The notes under the pieces: model-generated | Seen by the model: the letters and a program-made list of their open reading frames with translations, nothing else | Databases searched by the model: none | Told to the model about the DNA's origin: nothing | Assembly: GCA_934457145.1 (NCBI GenBank) | Contig: CAKSHP010000005.1 | Coordinates: forward strand, 1 to 64,000 | From: an uncultured Clostridia bacterium | GTDB lineage: Bacteria; Bacillota; Clostridia; UBA1381; UMGS1253 | DNA: 64,000 nucleotides | Direction of reading: 5' to 3' | Position numbers and translations under genes: made by a program | Shown here: in pieces, positions 19,024 through 26,092 of the stretch | Position numbering within the stretch: position 1 is the stretch's first letter | Layout of the letters: each line of letters opens with the position of its first letter

Positions 19024-19930
19024 TTGTCTCGTCCTCCTTCGATTTAAAGTATTTAACTGTAAAGTACTGCTGAACAATCTGGAACACGTTTGATATGATC
19101 CAGTATACGCCTATACCTGCGGCAAACATAAATGTGAAAAATACCGACATTAAAGGCATCATCATATTCATTGTTTTTCCCATGTTCGGCTGATCGGCAC
19201 CGTTTGTCTCGGTTGCCTGCTGCATTTGCTGCTGCTGAGGATTAAGTTTTGTTATAAGCCATGATGTAAGACCTGCGATAATCGGAATTAAAATCAAAAG
19301 CAATACCGACCATTCGATGTTTCCGCCCGTAAACAGTGCATTTAGCGCTTCGCTCGGGTTACGCGACAAGTCAAGTCCCAAAAAGTCAAAATTTATGCTC
19401 CAGTTTGAAATGTTAAGCGATGAAAACAAATCGTTTTGAGCAATACGGCTTACCGAAATTTCCGGAAAACTTGAGTTTAATCCTTTTACGATTGAATCGT
19501 TAAAGGCGCTGTTGCCTGCATTTGCAGCAACGATTTCTTTAATTTTATCAAAAATACCGTCGCGGTAAATATTGTCGTGACAAATAAATTTAATAGGAGC
19601 CTGAATTGCGCGGTACAGTCCCAAAATTATCGGAAACTGTATCAAAAGGGGCAAACAGCCTGCCGTCGGACTTGCGTCGTTTGCCTTATAAAGCTCCATC
19701 ATTTCCTGATTGAGTTTTTGCTTATCGTTGGCATATTTTCTTTGAAGTTCGCTGATAAGCGGAGCGAGTTTTTGCGATTTTGCCATGGATTTTTGCGATT
19801 TTAAGTTCAGCGGAAGTATTATAAGCTTAACAAAAATCGTAAAAAGAATAATGGCAACGCCGTAGTTTTGAACGTAGCTGTAAATAAAATGGAGAATATA
19901 TCCCAGATATTTTGCGATAAAGTCTATCAT
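18971..19930 (-). CDS. yidC: Membrane protein insertase YidC
   Basis: The product is 319 residues from ATG 19930 (AAAGGA 10 nt upstream). It is the Oxa1/SpoIIIJ-type insertase with five membrane segments. Visible are the first conserved helix (VAIILFTIFVKLIILPL), the cytoplasmic coiled hairpin rich in Lys/Gln, the CLPLLIQFPIILGLYRAI helix and the MMPLMSVFFTFMFAAGIGVYW helix. The N-terminus lacks the lipobox seen in some Gram-positive YidC proteins. An extended extracellular loop of about 70 residues lies after the third conserved region. Confidence 0.95.
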   Translation of the reverse strand: MIDFIAKYLGYILHFIYSYVQNYGVAIILFTIFVKLIILPLNLKSQKSMAKSQKLAPLISELQRKYANDKQKLNQEMMELYKANDASPTAGCLPLLIQFPIILGLYRAIQAPIKFICHDNIYRDGIFDKIKEIVAANAGNSAFNDSIVKGLNSSFPEISVSRIAQNDLFSSLNISNWSINFDFLGLDLSRNPSEALNALFTGGNIEWSVLLLILIPIIAGLTSWLITKLNPQQQQMQQATETNGADQPNMGKTMNMMMPLMSVFFTFMFAAGIGVYWIISNVFQIVQQYFTVKYFKSKEDETSVVNTIKSNRKDSKKHR

Positions 19931-19961
19931 GCGCAAGAATTCCTTTCGTTATAAGTAGATG

Positions 19962-20174
19962 CTATTTTACCGGATCGTAGCCGCCCTTTGAAAAGGGGTT
20001 ACAGCGCAAAATGCGCCAAACCGACATAAGTCCGCCCTTTAAGACGCCGTGTTTTTCAATGGCTTCGATGGAATACTGCGAGCAAGTCGGGTAAAATTTG
20101 CAAGTTGATTTTCCCTTAAGCGGCGAAATGAATTTTTGATACATGCGAATAAAAAATATAAAGAGTTTTTTCAT
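19962..20174 (-). CDS. yidD: Membrane protein insertion efficiency factor YidD
   Basis: The product is 70 residues from ATG 20174, where AGAGG lies 9 nt upstream; this matches the family length. It carries the family signature YQKFISPLKG, CKFYPTCSQYSIEAI and GGLMSVWRILRCNPF, with the conserved cysteines. It is a small membrane-associated protein that assists YidC. It lies between rnpA and yidC, its classical position. Confidence 0.95.
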   Translation of the reverse strand: MKKLFIFFIRMYQKFISPLKGKSTCKFYPTCSQYSIEAIEKHGVLKGGLMSVWRILRCNPFSKGGYDPVK

Positions 20175-20258
20175 AACGTTAACCTCTGTGAATTTTTTAT
20201 TACAAAAGAAGCTGCAAATATTAAAAATGCAATTTCTCATTATCTAAAAAAGTGCATC

Positions 20259-20633
20259 TTACCCCATAGCAGGGGAGCCGTTTTGTGCGTTGGTACGCTC
20301 TTTTATAATGCCGCTCTTTTTTAAAAGAAAATTCATGTCGCGGCTGATTTGCTCATAAGATAAGCCAACCATGCGGCTTCTGGCAACAAAAACAATATAG
20401 TATCCGCTGCCTGTGTTTTCTTCTTTTAACCGGTAGCTTTCTTTTATAAGACGCCTGCAACGGTTTCTTATATGTGCCTTGCCGAGCTTTTTTGTTACCG
20501 TTATACCAAGTATGTTACATGCAATATCAGCTCTTTTGTAGTACATAACAAGATATGCCCCGTGCACACAATTGCCCTTTGAATACAGACGTTTGAAATC
20601 CCGATTGTATTTCATTGAATATGTTTTTTTCAA
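20259..20633 (-). CDS. rnpA: Ribonuclease P protein component
   Basis: The product is 124 residues from TTG 20633, preceded by GGCGGTGG. An alternative ATG lies six codons downstream. The RNR motif is clear (KKLGKAHIRNRCRRLIKE), as is the N-terminal NRDFKRLYSKG. It binds RNase P RNA and helps mature tRNA 5' ends. The last 15 or so residues (KERTNAQNGSPAMG) extend beyond the usual fold. Confidence 0.94.
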   Translation of the reverse strand: MKKTYSMKYNRDFKRLYSKGNCVHGAYLVMYYKRADIACNILGITVTKKLGKAHIRNRCRRLIKESYRLKEENTGSGYYIVFVARSRMVGLSYEQISRDMNFLLKKSGIIKERTNAQNGSPAMG

Positions 20634-20679
20634 AAAACCACCGCCAAAGAATAATTGTGTAAAAAGCGTCTGCTAAAAG

Positions 20680-20703
20680 AAAAGACCACAGAGTGGCCTT
20701 TTA
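20680..20703 (-). terminator. Hairpin between rpmH and rnpA, possible attenuating terminator
   Basis: On the minus strand AAGGCCAC pairs with GTGGTCTT around TCT, followed by TTCTTTT. It begins at the rpmH stop codon. It could reduce transcription into rnpA, in keeping with much higher need for L34 than RnpA, or mark a processing site. Confidence 0.5.
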
Positions 20704-20835
20704 TGCTGACAATTTTTTTCTACCTTTAAGTCTTCTCCTAGCCAGAACTTTTCTGCCGTTAGCAGTTCTCATTCTTTTTCTGAAACCGTGAACCTTGCTT
20801 CTCTGTCTCTTTTTGGGTTGGTATGTTCTAAGCAT
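20701..20835 (-). CDS. rpmH: Ribosomal protein L34
   Basis: A 44-residue basic protein reading MLRTYQPKKRQRSKVHG and then FRKRMRTANGRKVLARRR, which is the L34 signature. AGGAGGTG lies 7 nt before the ATG at 20835. A consensus sigma-A promoter lies 145 bp upstream. It heads the rpmH-rnpA-yidD-yidC-jag-mnmE cluster. In most Bacillota dnaA lies divergently beside rpmH; here the neighbour is a methyltransferase gene in the same direction. Confidence 0.97.
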   Translation of the reverse strand: MLRTYQPKKRQRSKVHGFRKRMRTANGRKVLARRRLKGRKKLSA

Positions 20836-20949
20836 TAATAAACACCTCCTGTAAATAAGAATTGTATGGTAAAGCGCAAAGCGCCTCCATTTCCAACTTA
20901 ATTCGAAAAGTTTCGAAACAATGCTTTTTCAAAAAAATAAAAATGAAAA

Positions 20950-20974
20950 AGCGCACTCTTTTTGAGAGTACGCT
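20950..20974 (-). promoter_or_regulatory. Terminator-like hairpin at the 5' end of the rpmH leader
   Basis: On the minus strand AGCGTACTC pairs with GAGTGCGCT around a TCAAAAA loop, followed by TTTTTCATTTTTATTTTTTT. The stem begins almost exactly at the expected transcription start. It could stabilise the mRNA 5' end or act as an attenuator of L34 synthesis. Confidence 0.55.
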
Positions 20975-20978
20975 AAAC

Positions 20979-21007
20979 ATTATATATGTTTTTTTCAGAT
21001 TTGTCAA
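20979..21007 (-). promoter_or_regulatory. Consensus sigma-A promoter of rpmH
   Basis: On the minus strand TTGACA (21007-21002) and TATAAT (20984-20979) are spaced by exactly 17 bp. Such a perfect promoter fits the demand for ribosomal protein. Confidence 0.88.
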
Positions 21008-21068
21008 GCTTTTTTTTCGCTTTAGTCTCATAATTTATTAAAAAAATCTCAAGTTATGGATTTATACG

Positions 21069-21812
21069 TCATTTTGCAACAAAGATAAGTCTTTCGCTTT
21101 TGTCTGACGGCACGGATTTTTCATAGTCTGCAAAGCACTGTATGTCGGAAAATCCGGCTTGCCTTAAAAGAGACTCAATTTCTTCTTTTTTGTAAGCTTT
21201 TTCGCTGTGCTGCTCGTCAAAACGGCGGTACGTTTTGCCTTCACGCACAAAAAATGTTAAATAAAAGTCGCATATATCTGTTTTTTTGCAGTATTCGTTT
21301 TCCCAAACATAAAATATATCGCCGTCATCATATGTAAATGTATTGTTTGCAATTACACGGCTTAATTTGTAGTAAGAATTCAAATCAAAAATAAACGGCA
21401 TGTTGGGGTTTAAATAATTTTTTGCAAGACAAAACACATGCAAAAGATCATTTGCGTCTGTTATATAGTTTAAAGAATCTGTCATGCAGCATATGGCATC
21501 TACCGTGCCGTAAAGCTCAAATTCGCGCATATCCTGACACAGATACAGTATGTCGGGATTTTTTTGCTTTGCAACATCCAGCATCTCACATGAAAGATCA
21601 ACGCCTATCATATCATAGCCGAAGCTTTTTAAAATATCGGTCAGGTTTCCGGTTCCGCATGCAAGGTCTAATATAATATTATCCTTTTTGCCGCATAAAA
21701 GAACCTGATCGTTTATAAAGCCTGCAATTTTTTTATAGTCTATATCAGGTTTTATAAGTTTGTCATAATAGCTTGCAAATTTTGTGTAGCTGTTATTCAT
21801 GTAAAGTTTCAC
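21069..21812 (-). CDS. Class I SAM-dependent methyltransferase
   Basis: The product is 247 residues from GTG 21812 (AGGAAAGG just upstream; an ATG four codons later is possible). The SAM-binding motif I is ILDLACGTGNLTDIL, followed by IGVDLSCEMLDVAK (acidic ribose ligand) and MREFELYGTVDAICCMTDSL. The C-terminal part resembles YqeM/small-molecule or Wybutosine-like methyltransferases, but the substrate is not identifiable. It lies just upstream of rpmH, in the place often held by unrelated genes when dnaA has moved. Confidence 0.85.
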   Translation of the reverse strand: MKLYMNNSYTKFASYYDKLIKPDIDYKKIAGFINDQVLLCGKKDNIILDLACGTGNLTDILKSFGYDMIGVDLSCEMLDVAKQKNPDILYLCQDMREFELYGTVDAICCMTDSLNYITDANDLLHVFCLAKNYLNPNMPFIFDLNSYYKLSRVIANNTFTYDDGDIFYVWENEYCKKTDICDFYLTFFVREGKTYRRFDEQHSEKAYKKEEIESLLRQAGFSDIQCFADYEKSVPSDKSERLIFVAK

Positions 21813-21913
21813 AGCCTTTCCTGCTGTATAAAAAGTTTTTGTAAAAACACATAACGGTGTTTAAAGCTTATTGTGTTTTTTTACAGGTAATTGCTTTTTT
21901 AATGTAATAAAAA

Positions 21914-22201
21914 TTATTTGGCAATGCGGTCTAATGCAATGTTGTAGCCGCCGTCGCCGTAGTTTATGCAGCGCGCAACTCTGCTGATTGTGGCAGAAGA
22001 TGCCCCGGTTTTTGCCGCAATATCGGAATATACCATGTTTTGACGAAGCATTTTTGCAACGCTTATCCGCTGTGAAAGCGTGTTTAATTCGCTTACGGTG
22101 CATAAATCATCAAAAAAAAGTTCACATTCTTTAACGGTTTTGAGCGATAGTATGCTTTCGAAAAGTTCTTTTGTATCCTGTCTTTTTCCTTTTGAGTTCA
22201 C
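21914..22201 (-). CDS. YerC/YecD family TrpR-like DNA-binding protein
   Basis: The product is 95 residues from GTG 22201 (AAGGAATAAAAA upstream). It has the Trp-repressor-superfamily helix-turn-helix: LSQRISVAKMLRQNMVYSDI followed by AAKTGASSATISRVARC. The YerC/YecD group is uniform in length and sequence across Bacillota, and its regulated genes are not established here. It is followed at a 101 bp gap by the methyltransferase gene and may be cotranscribed with it. Confidence 0.9.
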   Translation of the reverse strand: MNSKGKRQDTKELFESILSLKTVKECELFFDDLCTVSELNTLSQRISVAKMLRQNMVYSDIAAKTGASSATISRVARCINYGDGGYNIALDRIAK

Positions 22202-22386
22202 TTTTTATTCCTTCTTTACTTGTTAATTATGTTGAAACTTCATTCGATAATATAATAACACTTTAAAGCGTGAAAGTAAAGAGGTTTTAAAAATATTTTT
22301 ATTAAAACCATATTTAGTGCAAAATTTTTAAACATGTACAAAATATCCGATTGATAAAAAATTAAAACAAATTTGCAAAAAAATAC

Positions 22387-22415
22387 TTGACAAACAAAAG
22401 ATAAATGTGTACAAT
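22387..22415 (+). promoter_or_regulatory. Strong sigma-A promoter of the micropeptide operon
   Basis: TTGACA (22387-22392) and TACAAT (22410-22415) with a 17 bp spacer. The leader to the first peptide is about 90 nt. The rest of the 310 bp gap from 22202 is AT-rich and holds no gene that I can see. Confidence 0.8.
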
Positions 22416-22511
22416 ATAGATATAAAAGTAATATGTGCGGACAGTTATGCATTATGTATTACTAAGTATTAAAAGATTGCAGTGCGTCTTTTTGAAAGGT
22501 TGTGTAGCGTT

Positions 22512-22643
22512 ATGAAAAAATATGAACATCCGTCAATTGAAGTTGTTGTATTTGACGACGACATTATGGCAGGAATCGGTATTAGCGCGGCTGACGATGT
22601 TGTTACGGATATCGTTGGTACGGAAGACGGCGGAGAATATTAA
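22512..22643 (+). CDS. Micropeptide 1, RiPP-precursor-like
   Basis: A 43-residue peptide with GAAAGG upstream of ATG 22512. It opens MKKYEHPSIEVVVFDDDIMAG and continues with a Gly/Ala/Asp-rich acidic tail ending GTEDGGEY. The first 21 residues are shared with micropeptide 2 (KKYE-x-P-x-[IV]-E-[VI]-V-x-F, DIMAG) while the tails differ, which is the leader-plus-core organisation of ribosomal peptide precursors. The Y-x-x-P spacing and the MAG junction resemble paeninodin-type lasso precursors. No maturation gene is in the window. It could equally be an unmodified small protein or signal. Confidence 0.65.
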   Translation: MKKYEHPSIEVVVFDDDIMAGIGISAADDVVTDIVGTEDGGEY

Positions 22644-22682
22644 CAGGTATTTTTGATATAAAAGTTTGAGAGGATGGTTTTT

Positions 22683-22781
22683 ATGAAAAAGTATGAAACT
22701 CCTACAGTGGAAATAGTTATTTTTAATGAAGACATCATGGCAGGCGTGCCGATCAGCGGAATAGAAGAAGACGAGGTTTGA
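22683..22781 (+). CDS. Micropeptide 2, RiPP-precursor-like
   Basis: A 32-residue peptide, MKKYETPTVEIVIFNEDIMAG followed by the short tail VPISGIEEDEV. GAGAGG lies about 9 nt before the ATG. It begins 39 bp after micropeptide 1 and ends before a terminator, so the pair forms a closed bicistronic unit. Conservation of the first 21 residues and divergence of the rest suggest a leader and a variable core. Function unknown. Confidence 0.65.
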   Translation: MKKYETPTVEIVIFNEDIMAGVPISGIEEDEV

Positions 22782-22821
22782 TACCTCATATCAAGCAAAA
22801 AATATTTTATAAAAAGTTCCG

Positions 22822-22856
22822 AAAAGCGGATACGAATATGTTTGTCCGCTTTTTTG
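22822..22856 (+). terminator. Terminator of the micropeptide operon
   Basis: AAAAGCGGA pairs with TCCGCTTTT around a 14 nt loop, with a T-run after it. Confidence 0.85.
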
Positions 22857-22880
22857 TGCTGTATAAAACAGTTTAAATAT

Positions 22881-22957
22881 GTGCCCGTAGCTCAGCTGGA
22901 TAGAGTGACAGACTCCGACTCTGTAGGTCGTGCGTTCGAATCGCATCGGGCATACCA
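22881..22957 (+). tRNA. tRNA-Arg (anticodon CCG)
   Basis: A 77 nt cloverleaf: acceptor GTGCCCG with CGGGCAT, D arm GCTCAGCTGGATAGAGT, anticodon stem ACAGA/TCTGT with loop CTCCGAC (anticodon CCG, reading CGG), T arm GTGCGTTCGAATCGCAT, discriminator A and encoded CCA. It stands 100 bp after the micropeptide operon and has its own terminator-like hairpin. Confidence 0.96.
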
Positions 22958-22959
22958 AA

Positions 22960-22993
22960 AAATCGACAAGCACTAACCGTACTTGTCGATTTA
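22960..22993 (+). terminator. Terminator-like hairpin after the tRNA
   Basis: AATCGACAAG pairs with CTTGTCGATT around an 11 nt loop, followed by TATTACTTATT. The T-run is interrupted, so efficiency is uncertain. Confidence 0.65.
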
Positions 22994-23134
22994 TTACTTA
23001 TTACTGAAACTATTCACTCTTCGCTTGAATTTTATGTGCCGATTTTTTGGAAAGTAAAGATCAGCAGTGAAAAATGAACAGGAGAGGCACAAACCCGCAA
23101 AAGCGAATTTGAAATTTAAAAAATATATTGTCAG

Positions 23135-23193
23135 TCCCGCTGCTTAGGCATTAGAGATTTAAATTTCCAATGCCTGAGGTGGGATTTTTTTTT
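23135..23193 (+). terminator. Long two-part hairpin with T9 tail of unknown parent transcript
   Basis: The outer stem TCCCGC/GTGGGA and inner stem AGGCATT/AATGCCT flank an AT-rich loop, followed by nine T. No gene lies between the tRNA hairpin and this one (22994-23134), so it either ends tRNA read-through or an unannotated small RNA. It lies about 50 bp before feoA. Confidence 0.7.
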
Positions 23194-23242
23194 ATGCCTG
23201 TGCATATAAATTATTATATTTACAAAAAAGAGGTGAAACGCT

Positions 23243-23482
23243 GTGACGCTTGATGAGCTTAAACCGAATCAAAGCGCATACATAAAACGGATTTGCCTTA
23301 GCGGACGTATCAGACAAAGGCTTTTGGATTTGGGGATTGTTTCGGGAACGCCGGTCACCTTTGTGCGAAGTGCACCGATGGGAGATCCGATAGACATATA
23401 TTTTCGGGGATTTGAACTCACGCTCCGCCGCGAAAGCGCAAAAAACATAGAAATTGAAAGGATAAACGGAAATGAGTCTTGA
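23243..23482 (+). CDS. feoA: Ferrous iron transport protein A
   Basis: The product is 79 residues from GTG 23243 (AGAGGTG upstream). It is an SH3-like cytosolic FeoA protein with the hallmarks IKRICLSGRIRQRLLDLGIV, GTPVTFVRSAPMGDPIDI and RRESAKNIEIE. It modulates FeoB activity. The stop lies inside the feoB start region (11 bp overlap), so the two are translationally coupled. Confidence 0.95.
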   Translation: MTLDELKPNQSAYIKRICLSGRIRQRLLDLGIVSGTPVTFVRSAPMGDPIDIYFRGFELTLRRESAKNIEIERINGNES

Positions 23483-25463
23483 ATTTGCACTTGTCGGAAA
23501 TCAAAACTGCGGAAAAACAACCCTTTTTAACCGGCTTACAAAAAATAACCGGCGCGTTGGAAATTTTCCGGGCGTGACCGTGGAAAAAGCCGAGGGGGAA
23601 GTGTTTAACAAAAGGGATATACATGTTGTTGATTTGCCGGGAATATATTCTCTTTGTGCATACACGGACGAAGAAAAAGTAAGCATTGACTATATTTTAA
23701 ATGAAAAACCGGATCTTATAATAAATGTTGTCGACGCTTCAAACATAGAAAGAAATCTGTATTTAACGCTGTCTCTTTTGCAGCTTGAAATGCCTGTGAT
23801 AATTGTTCTTTCAATGGTAGATGAGCTTATAAAAAGCGGAGCCGTGCCGGATGTTTTAAAGCTGTCGCAAATGCTTGGCGTTACTGTTGTTTACGGCGAT
23901 ATCTATGGCATAATAGACGAGTGCGTAAAGAGCGCGAAAAAAGGCTTTGTCGCTGACGGAAACGGGATTAGTAAAAGCGAAGCTGACCTTGCGGTTTGCG
24001 CCGCAGCCGATATAATAAAAGAAAACGCAGAACAATGCAAAATTTCAAAAATATTTGTGGCAAAGCGGCTGCTTTCAGATGATGAGGATATAATAGAAAA
24101 ACTCGGTTTAAGCAAAGAACAATTAAAAATCACTGAAAAAATAAAAAACAGTTTTTTAAAAGACGGCAAAAATGAGTTTGACGCAGCAGCCGCAAAAGCA
24201 GATTATGAAACTGCAAAAAAAATAAGCGATGAATGCATAAAAAACAAACCGTATATCACAAAACGGCGGCGACGCAGTCTTTTTGCAGATAAAATACTCA
24301 CGAATAAATTTTTTGCAGTACCGATTTTTTTTGCGGTAATGCTTTTTGTATTTTATTTAACGTTTGCTTCAGTAGGTGAGGTGCTTTCGCAGTGCTTTGA
24401 TGCGGCGATCGAATACATAATAGCAAAAATTCAGTATGTTTTAATGGCGTTTAACACCTCAAAATGGCTGACAAAGCTGGTTATCGAAGGCATTTGTACG
24501 GGGATTGGAAGCGTGGTTTCGTTTATGCCGTCCGTGCTGATTATGTTTTTGTGCCTTTCAGTTTTGGAAGACTGCGGATATATGGCGCGCATCGTTTTTA
24601 TATTTGATAAAGCATTCAGAAAAATCGGGATTTCCGGAAGAAGCATGGCATCGCTTCTGCTGGGATTCGGATGCAGTGTGCCGGCAATAATGAGCACGCG
24701 CACGCTTTTTGAAAAGAAAGAAAAATTTATGACAATAATGCTTGTTCCGTTCATGTCGTGCGGAGCAAAGGTGCCTGTGTATTTAGTTTTTGTACATGCT
24801 TTTTTTCCGGACAGCAGCGTTTTGGTTATGGCTTTGATTTATATATCTGCACTGATGTTTGCGCTTGTTTCTGCGTGTATACTTAAAAAAAGCGTTTTTA
24901 AAGGAGAAAGCGGCGGATATATTATGGAGCTTCCGCCTTACCGCATACCGCGCGTAAAAAACGTTATCTTAAATATGCGCGACCGTGCAAAGGATTTCTT
25001 TTGCCGAACATTTGCCGTTATATTTTTATCGTCAGTTATTATATGGGCGCTGCAAAGCCTTGATATGAATTTTGATTTTGCAAAAGACATCTCAGACAGC
25101 CTTCTTTCGCATATTGCAAAATTTGTTTCACCGATATTTATTCCGCTCGGCTTCGGAAACATGCAGGCAGCGTCTGCGCTCATAAGCGGAGTTTTTGCAA
25201 AGGAAACCGTTATAAGCACGCTTGCCGTAGCGTCAAAAACAGATGTGCAAAGCGCAGTTTGCAAAATTTTTGCGGGCGATACGGCGGCAGCCGCCGCATT
25301 TTTAACGTTTGTTTTATTGTACATGCCGTGCGTTGCAAGCATAGCGGCAATGCGGCGTGAAATGGGAAAAACGGCTTATGCGCTGTGCGCGGTATTTTAT
25401 CAAACGTGTTTTGCATATGTGTGTGCGCTGGCGGTGCGGTGTTTGATAAAATTTGTTATATGA
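23472..25463 (+). CDS. feoB: Ferrous iron transporter FeoB
   Basis: The product is 663 residues. The N-terminal G domain has P-loop GNQNCGKTT (9-17), the switch I segment NFPGVTVEKAEG and DLPG (54-57). The base-recognition motif, normally N-x-x-D, reads S114-M-V-D117. A helical GDI-like segment precedes the membrane part, which has two Gate regions with the conserved cysteines (FGCSVPAIMSTRTL and MPCVASIAAMRREMGK). It imports Fe(II) under anaerobic conditions. It is shorter than the longest family members and lacks a C-terminal FeoC fusion. It converges with the following glycosylase gene, overlapping by 8 bp. Confidence 0.95.
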   Translation: MSLEFALVGNQNCGKTTLFNRLTKNNRRVGNFPGVTVEKAEGEVFNKRDIHVVDLPGIYSLCAYTDEEKVSIDYILNEKPDLIINVVDASNIERNLYLTLSLLQLEMPVIIVLSMVDELIKSGAVPDVLKLSQMLGVTVVYGDIYGIIDECVKSAKKGFVADGNGISKSEADLAVCAAADIIKENAEQCKISKIFVAKRLLSDDEDIIEKLGLSKEQLKITEKIKNSFLKDGKNEFDAAAAKADYETAKKISDECIKNKPYITKRRRRSLFADKILTNKFFAVPIFFAVMLFVFYLTFASVGEVLSQCFDAAIEYIIAKIQYVLMAFNTSKWLTKLVIEGICTGIGSVVSFMPSVLIMFLCLSVLEDCGYMARIVFIFDKAFRKIGISGRSMASLLLGFGCSVPAIMSTRTLFEKKEKFMTIMLVPFMSCGAKVPVYLVFVHAFFPDSSVLVMALIYISALMFALVSACILKKSVFKGESGGYIMELPPYRIPRVKNVILNMRDRAKDFFCRTFAVIFLSSVIIWALQSLDMNFDFAKDISDSLLSHIAKFVSPIFIPLGFGNMQAASALISGVFAKETVISTLAVASKTDVQSAVCKIFAGDTAAAAAFLTFVLLYMPCVASIAAMRREMGKTAYALCAVFYQTCFAYVCALAVRCLIKFVI

Positions 25464-25935
25464 TTTTTATTTCGCTCCATGCTTTTATAAGCCTTTCCAA
25501 AGACCATGCGGCGTTTGCCGGCGAGGTCGACGGAAGACAAACGGCGCTTTTGCCGATTTGGTTTTTTATATATTTATTATAGTATTTATCGGCTGTTTTT
25601 CCGTTTGTAAATATCTTTTTTATATCTGCTGTTTTTAATATCGGCGATATATCGTTTGCAACAACGTTTTTTATCGACGAATCGGAGCTTGCGCTTATTT
25701 CGCAGCTGTGTATAACGTCCCAGAGCGCAATGCCGCATTCATGCAAAAAAATCTTTTTTTCGTGCACAGTCTCAGGGGCTGACTTTTTAAAAACAGCGGC
25801 TGTAACTTTCCAAAACCTGTTTTGCGCATGTGCGTAAAAAAATTCGTCTTCGCGGGATTTAACGGAGGGAAAGCTGCCTAATATAAGTATTTTTGAGTTT
25901 TCGTCATACACGGGACTGATAGGATGAATAACCAT
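25456..25935 (-). CDS. DNA-deoxyinosine (hypoxanthine) glycosylase, UDG family 6-like
   Basis: The start at 25935 (AAGAGGAAATAAAC upstream) gives 159 residues, the usual size. Motif 1 is ILGSFPSVKSRE, then FFYAHAQNRFWKV, IALWDVIHSC and the C-terminal LPSTSPANAAWSLERL. This matches the UDG-superfamily group known as hypoxanthine-DNA glycosylases, which remove deaminated adenine from DNA. The catalytic residue of this group is the Asn in motif 1-2 (QNRFW), which is retained. The gene converges with feoB. Confidence 0.87.
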   Translation of the reverse strand: MVIHPISPVYDENSKILILGSFPSVKSREDEFFYAHAQNRFWKVTAAVFKKSAPETVHEKKIFLHECGIALWDVIHSCEISASSDSSIKNVVANDISPILKTADIKKIFTNGKTADKYYNKYIKNQIGKSAVCLPSTSPANAAWSLERLIKAWSEIKII

Positions 25936-26022
25936 GTTTATTTCCTCTTTTTTATATTTTAATGTGATTTTAGCATAAAAACGAAATTTTTGCAAGCTTT
26001 GTGCCAAACGCAAATATTATGC

Positions 26023-26051
26023 TTGTTTTTTTTTAGAAAACATAGTATAAT
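26023..26051 (+). promoter_or_regulatory. Sigma-A promoter before tagA
   Basis: TTGTTT (26023-26028) and TATAAT (26046-26051), 17 bp spacer. Confidence 0.6.
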
Positions 26052-26092
26052 GTGTATAACAAACTAAAAAACATAAAGATGAGGGATATAAA

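Noticed and set aside
22881..22957. tRNA-Arg as an integration site
   Set aside because: No direct repeat of the tRNA 3' end and no integrase gene were seen downstream; feoAB follows normally.
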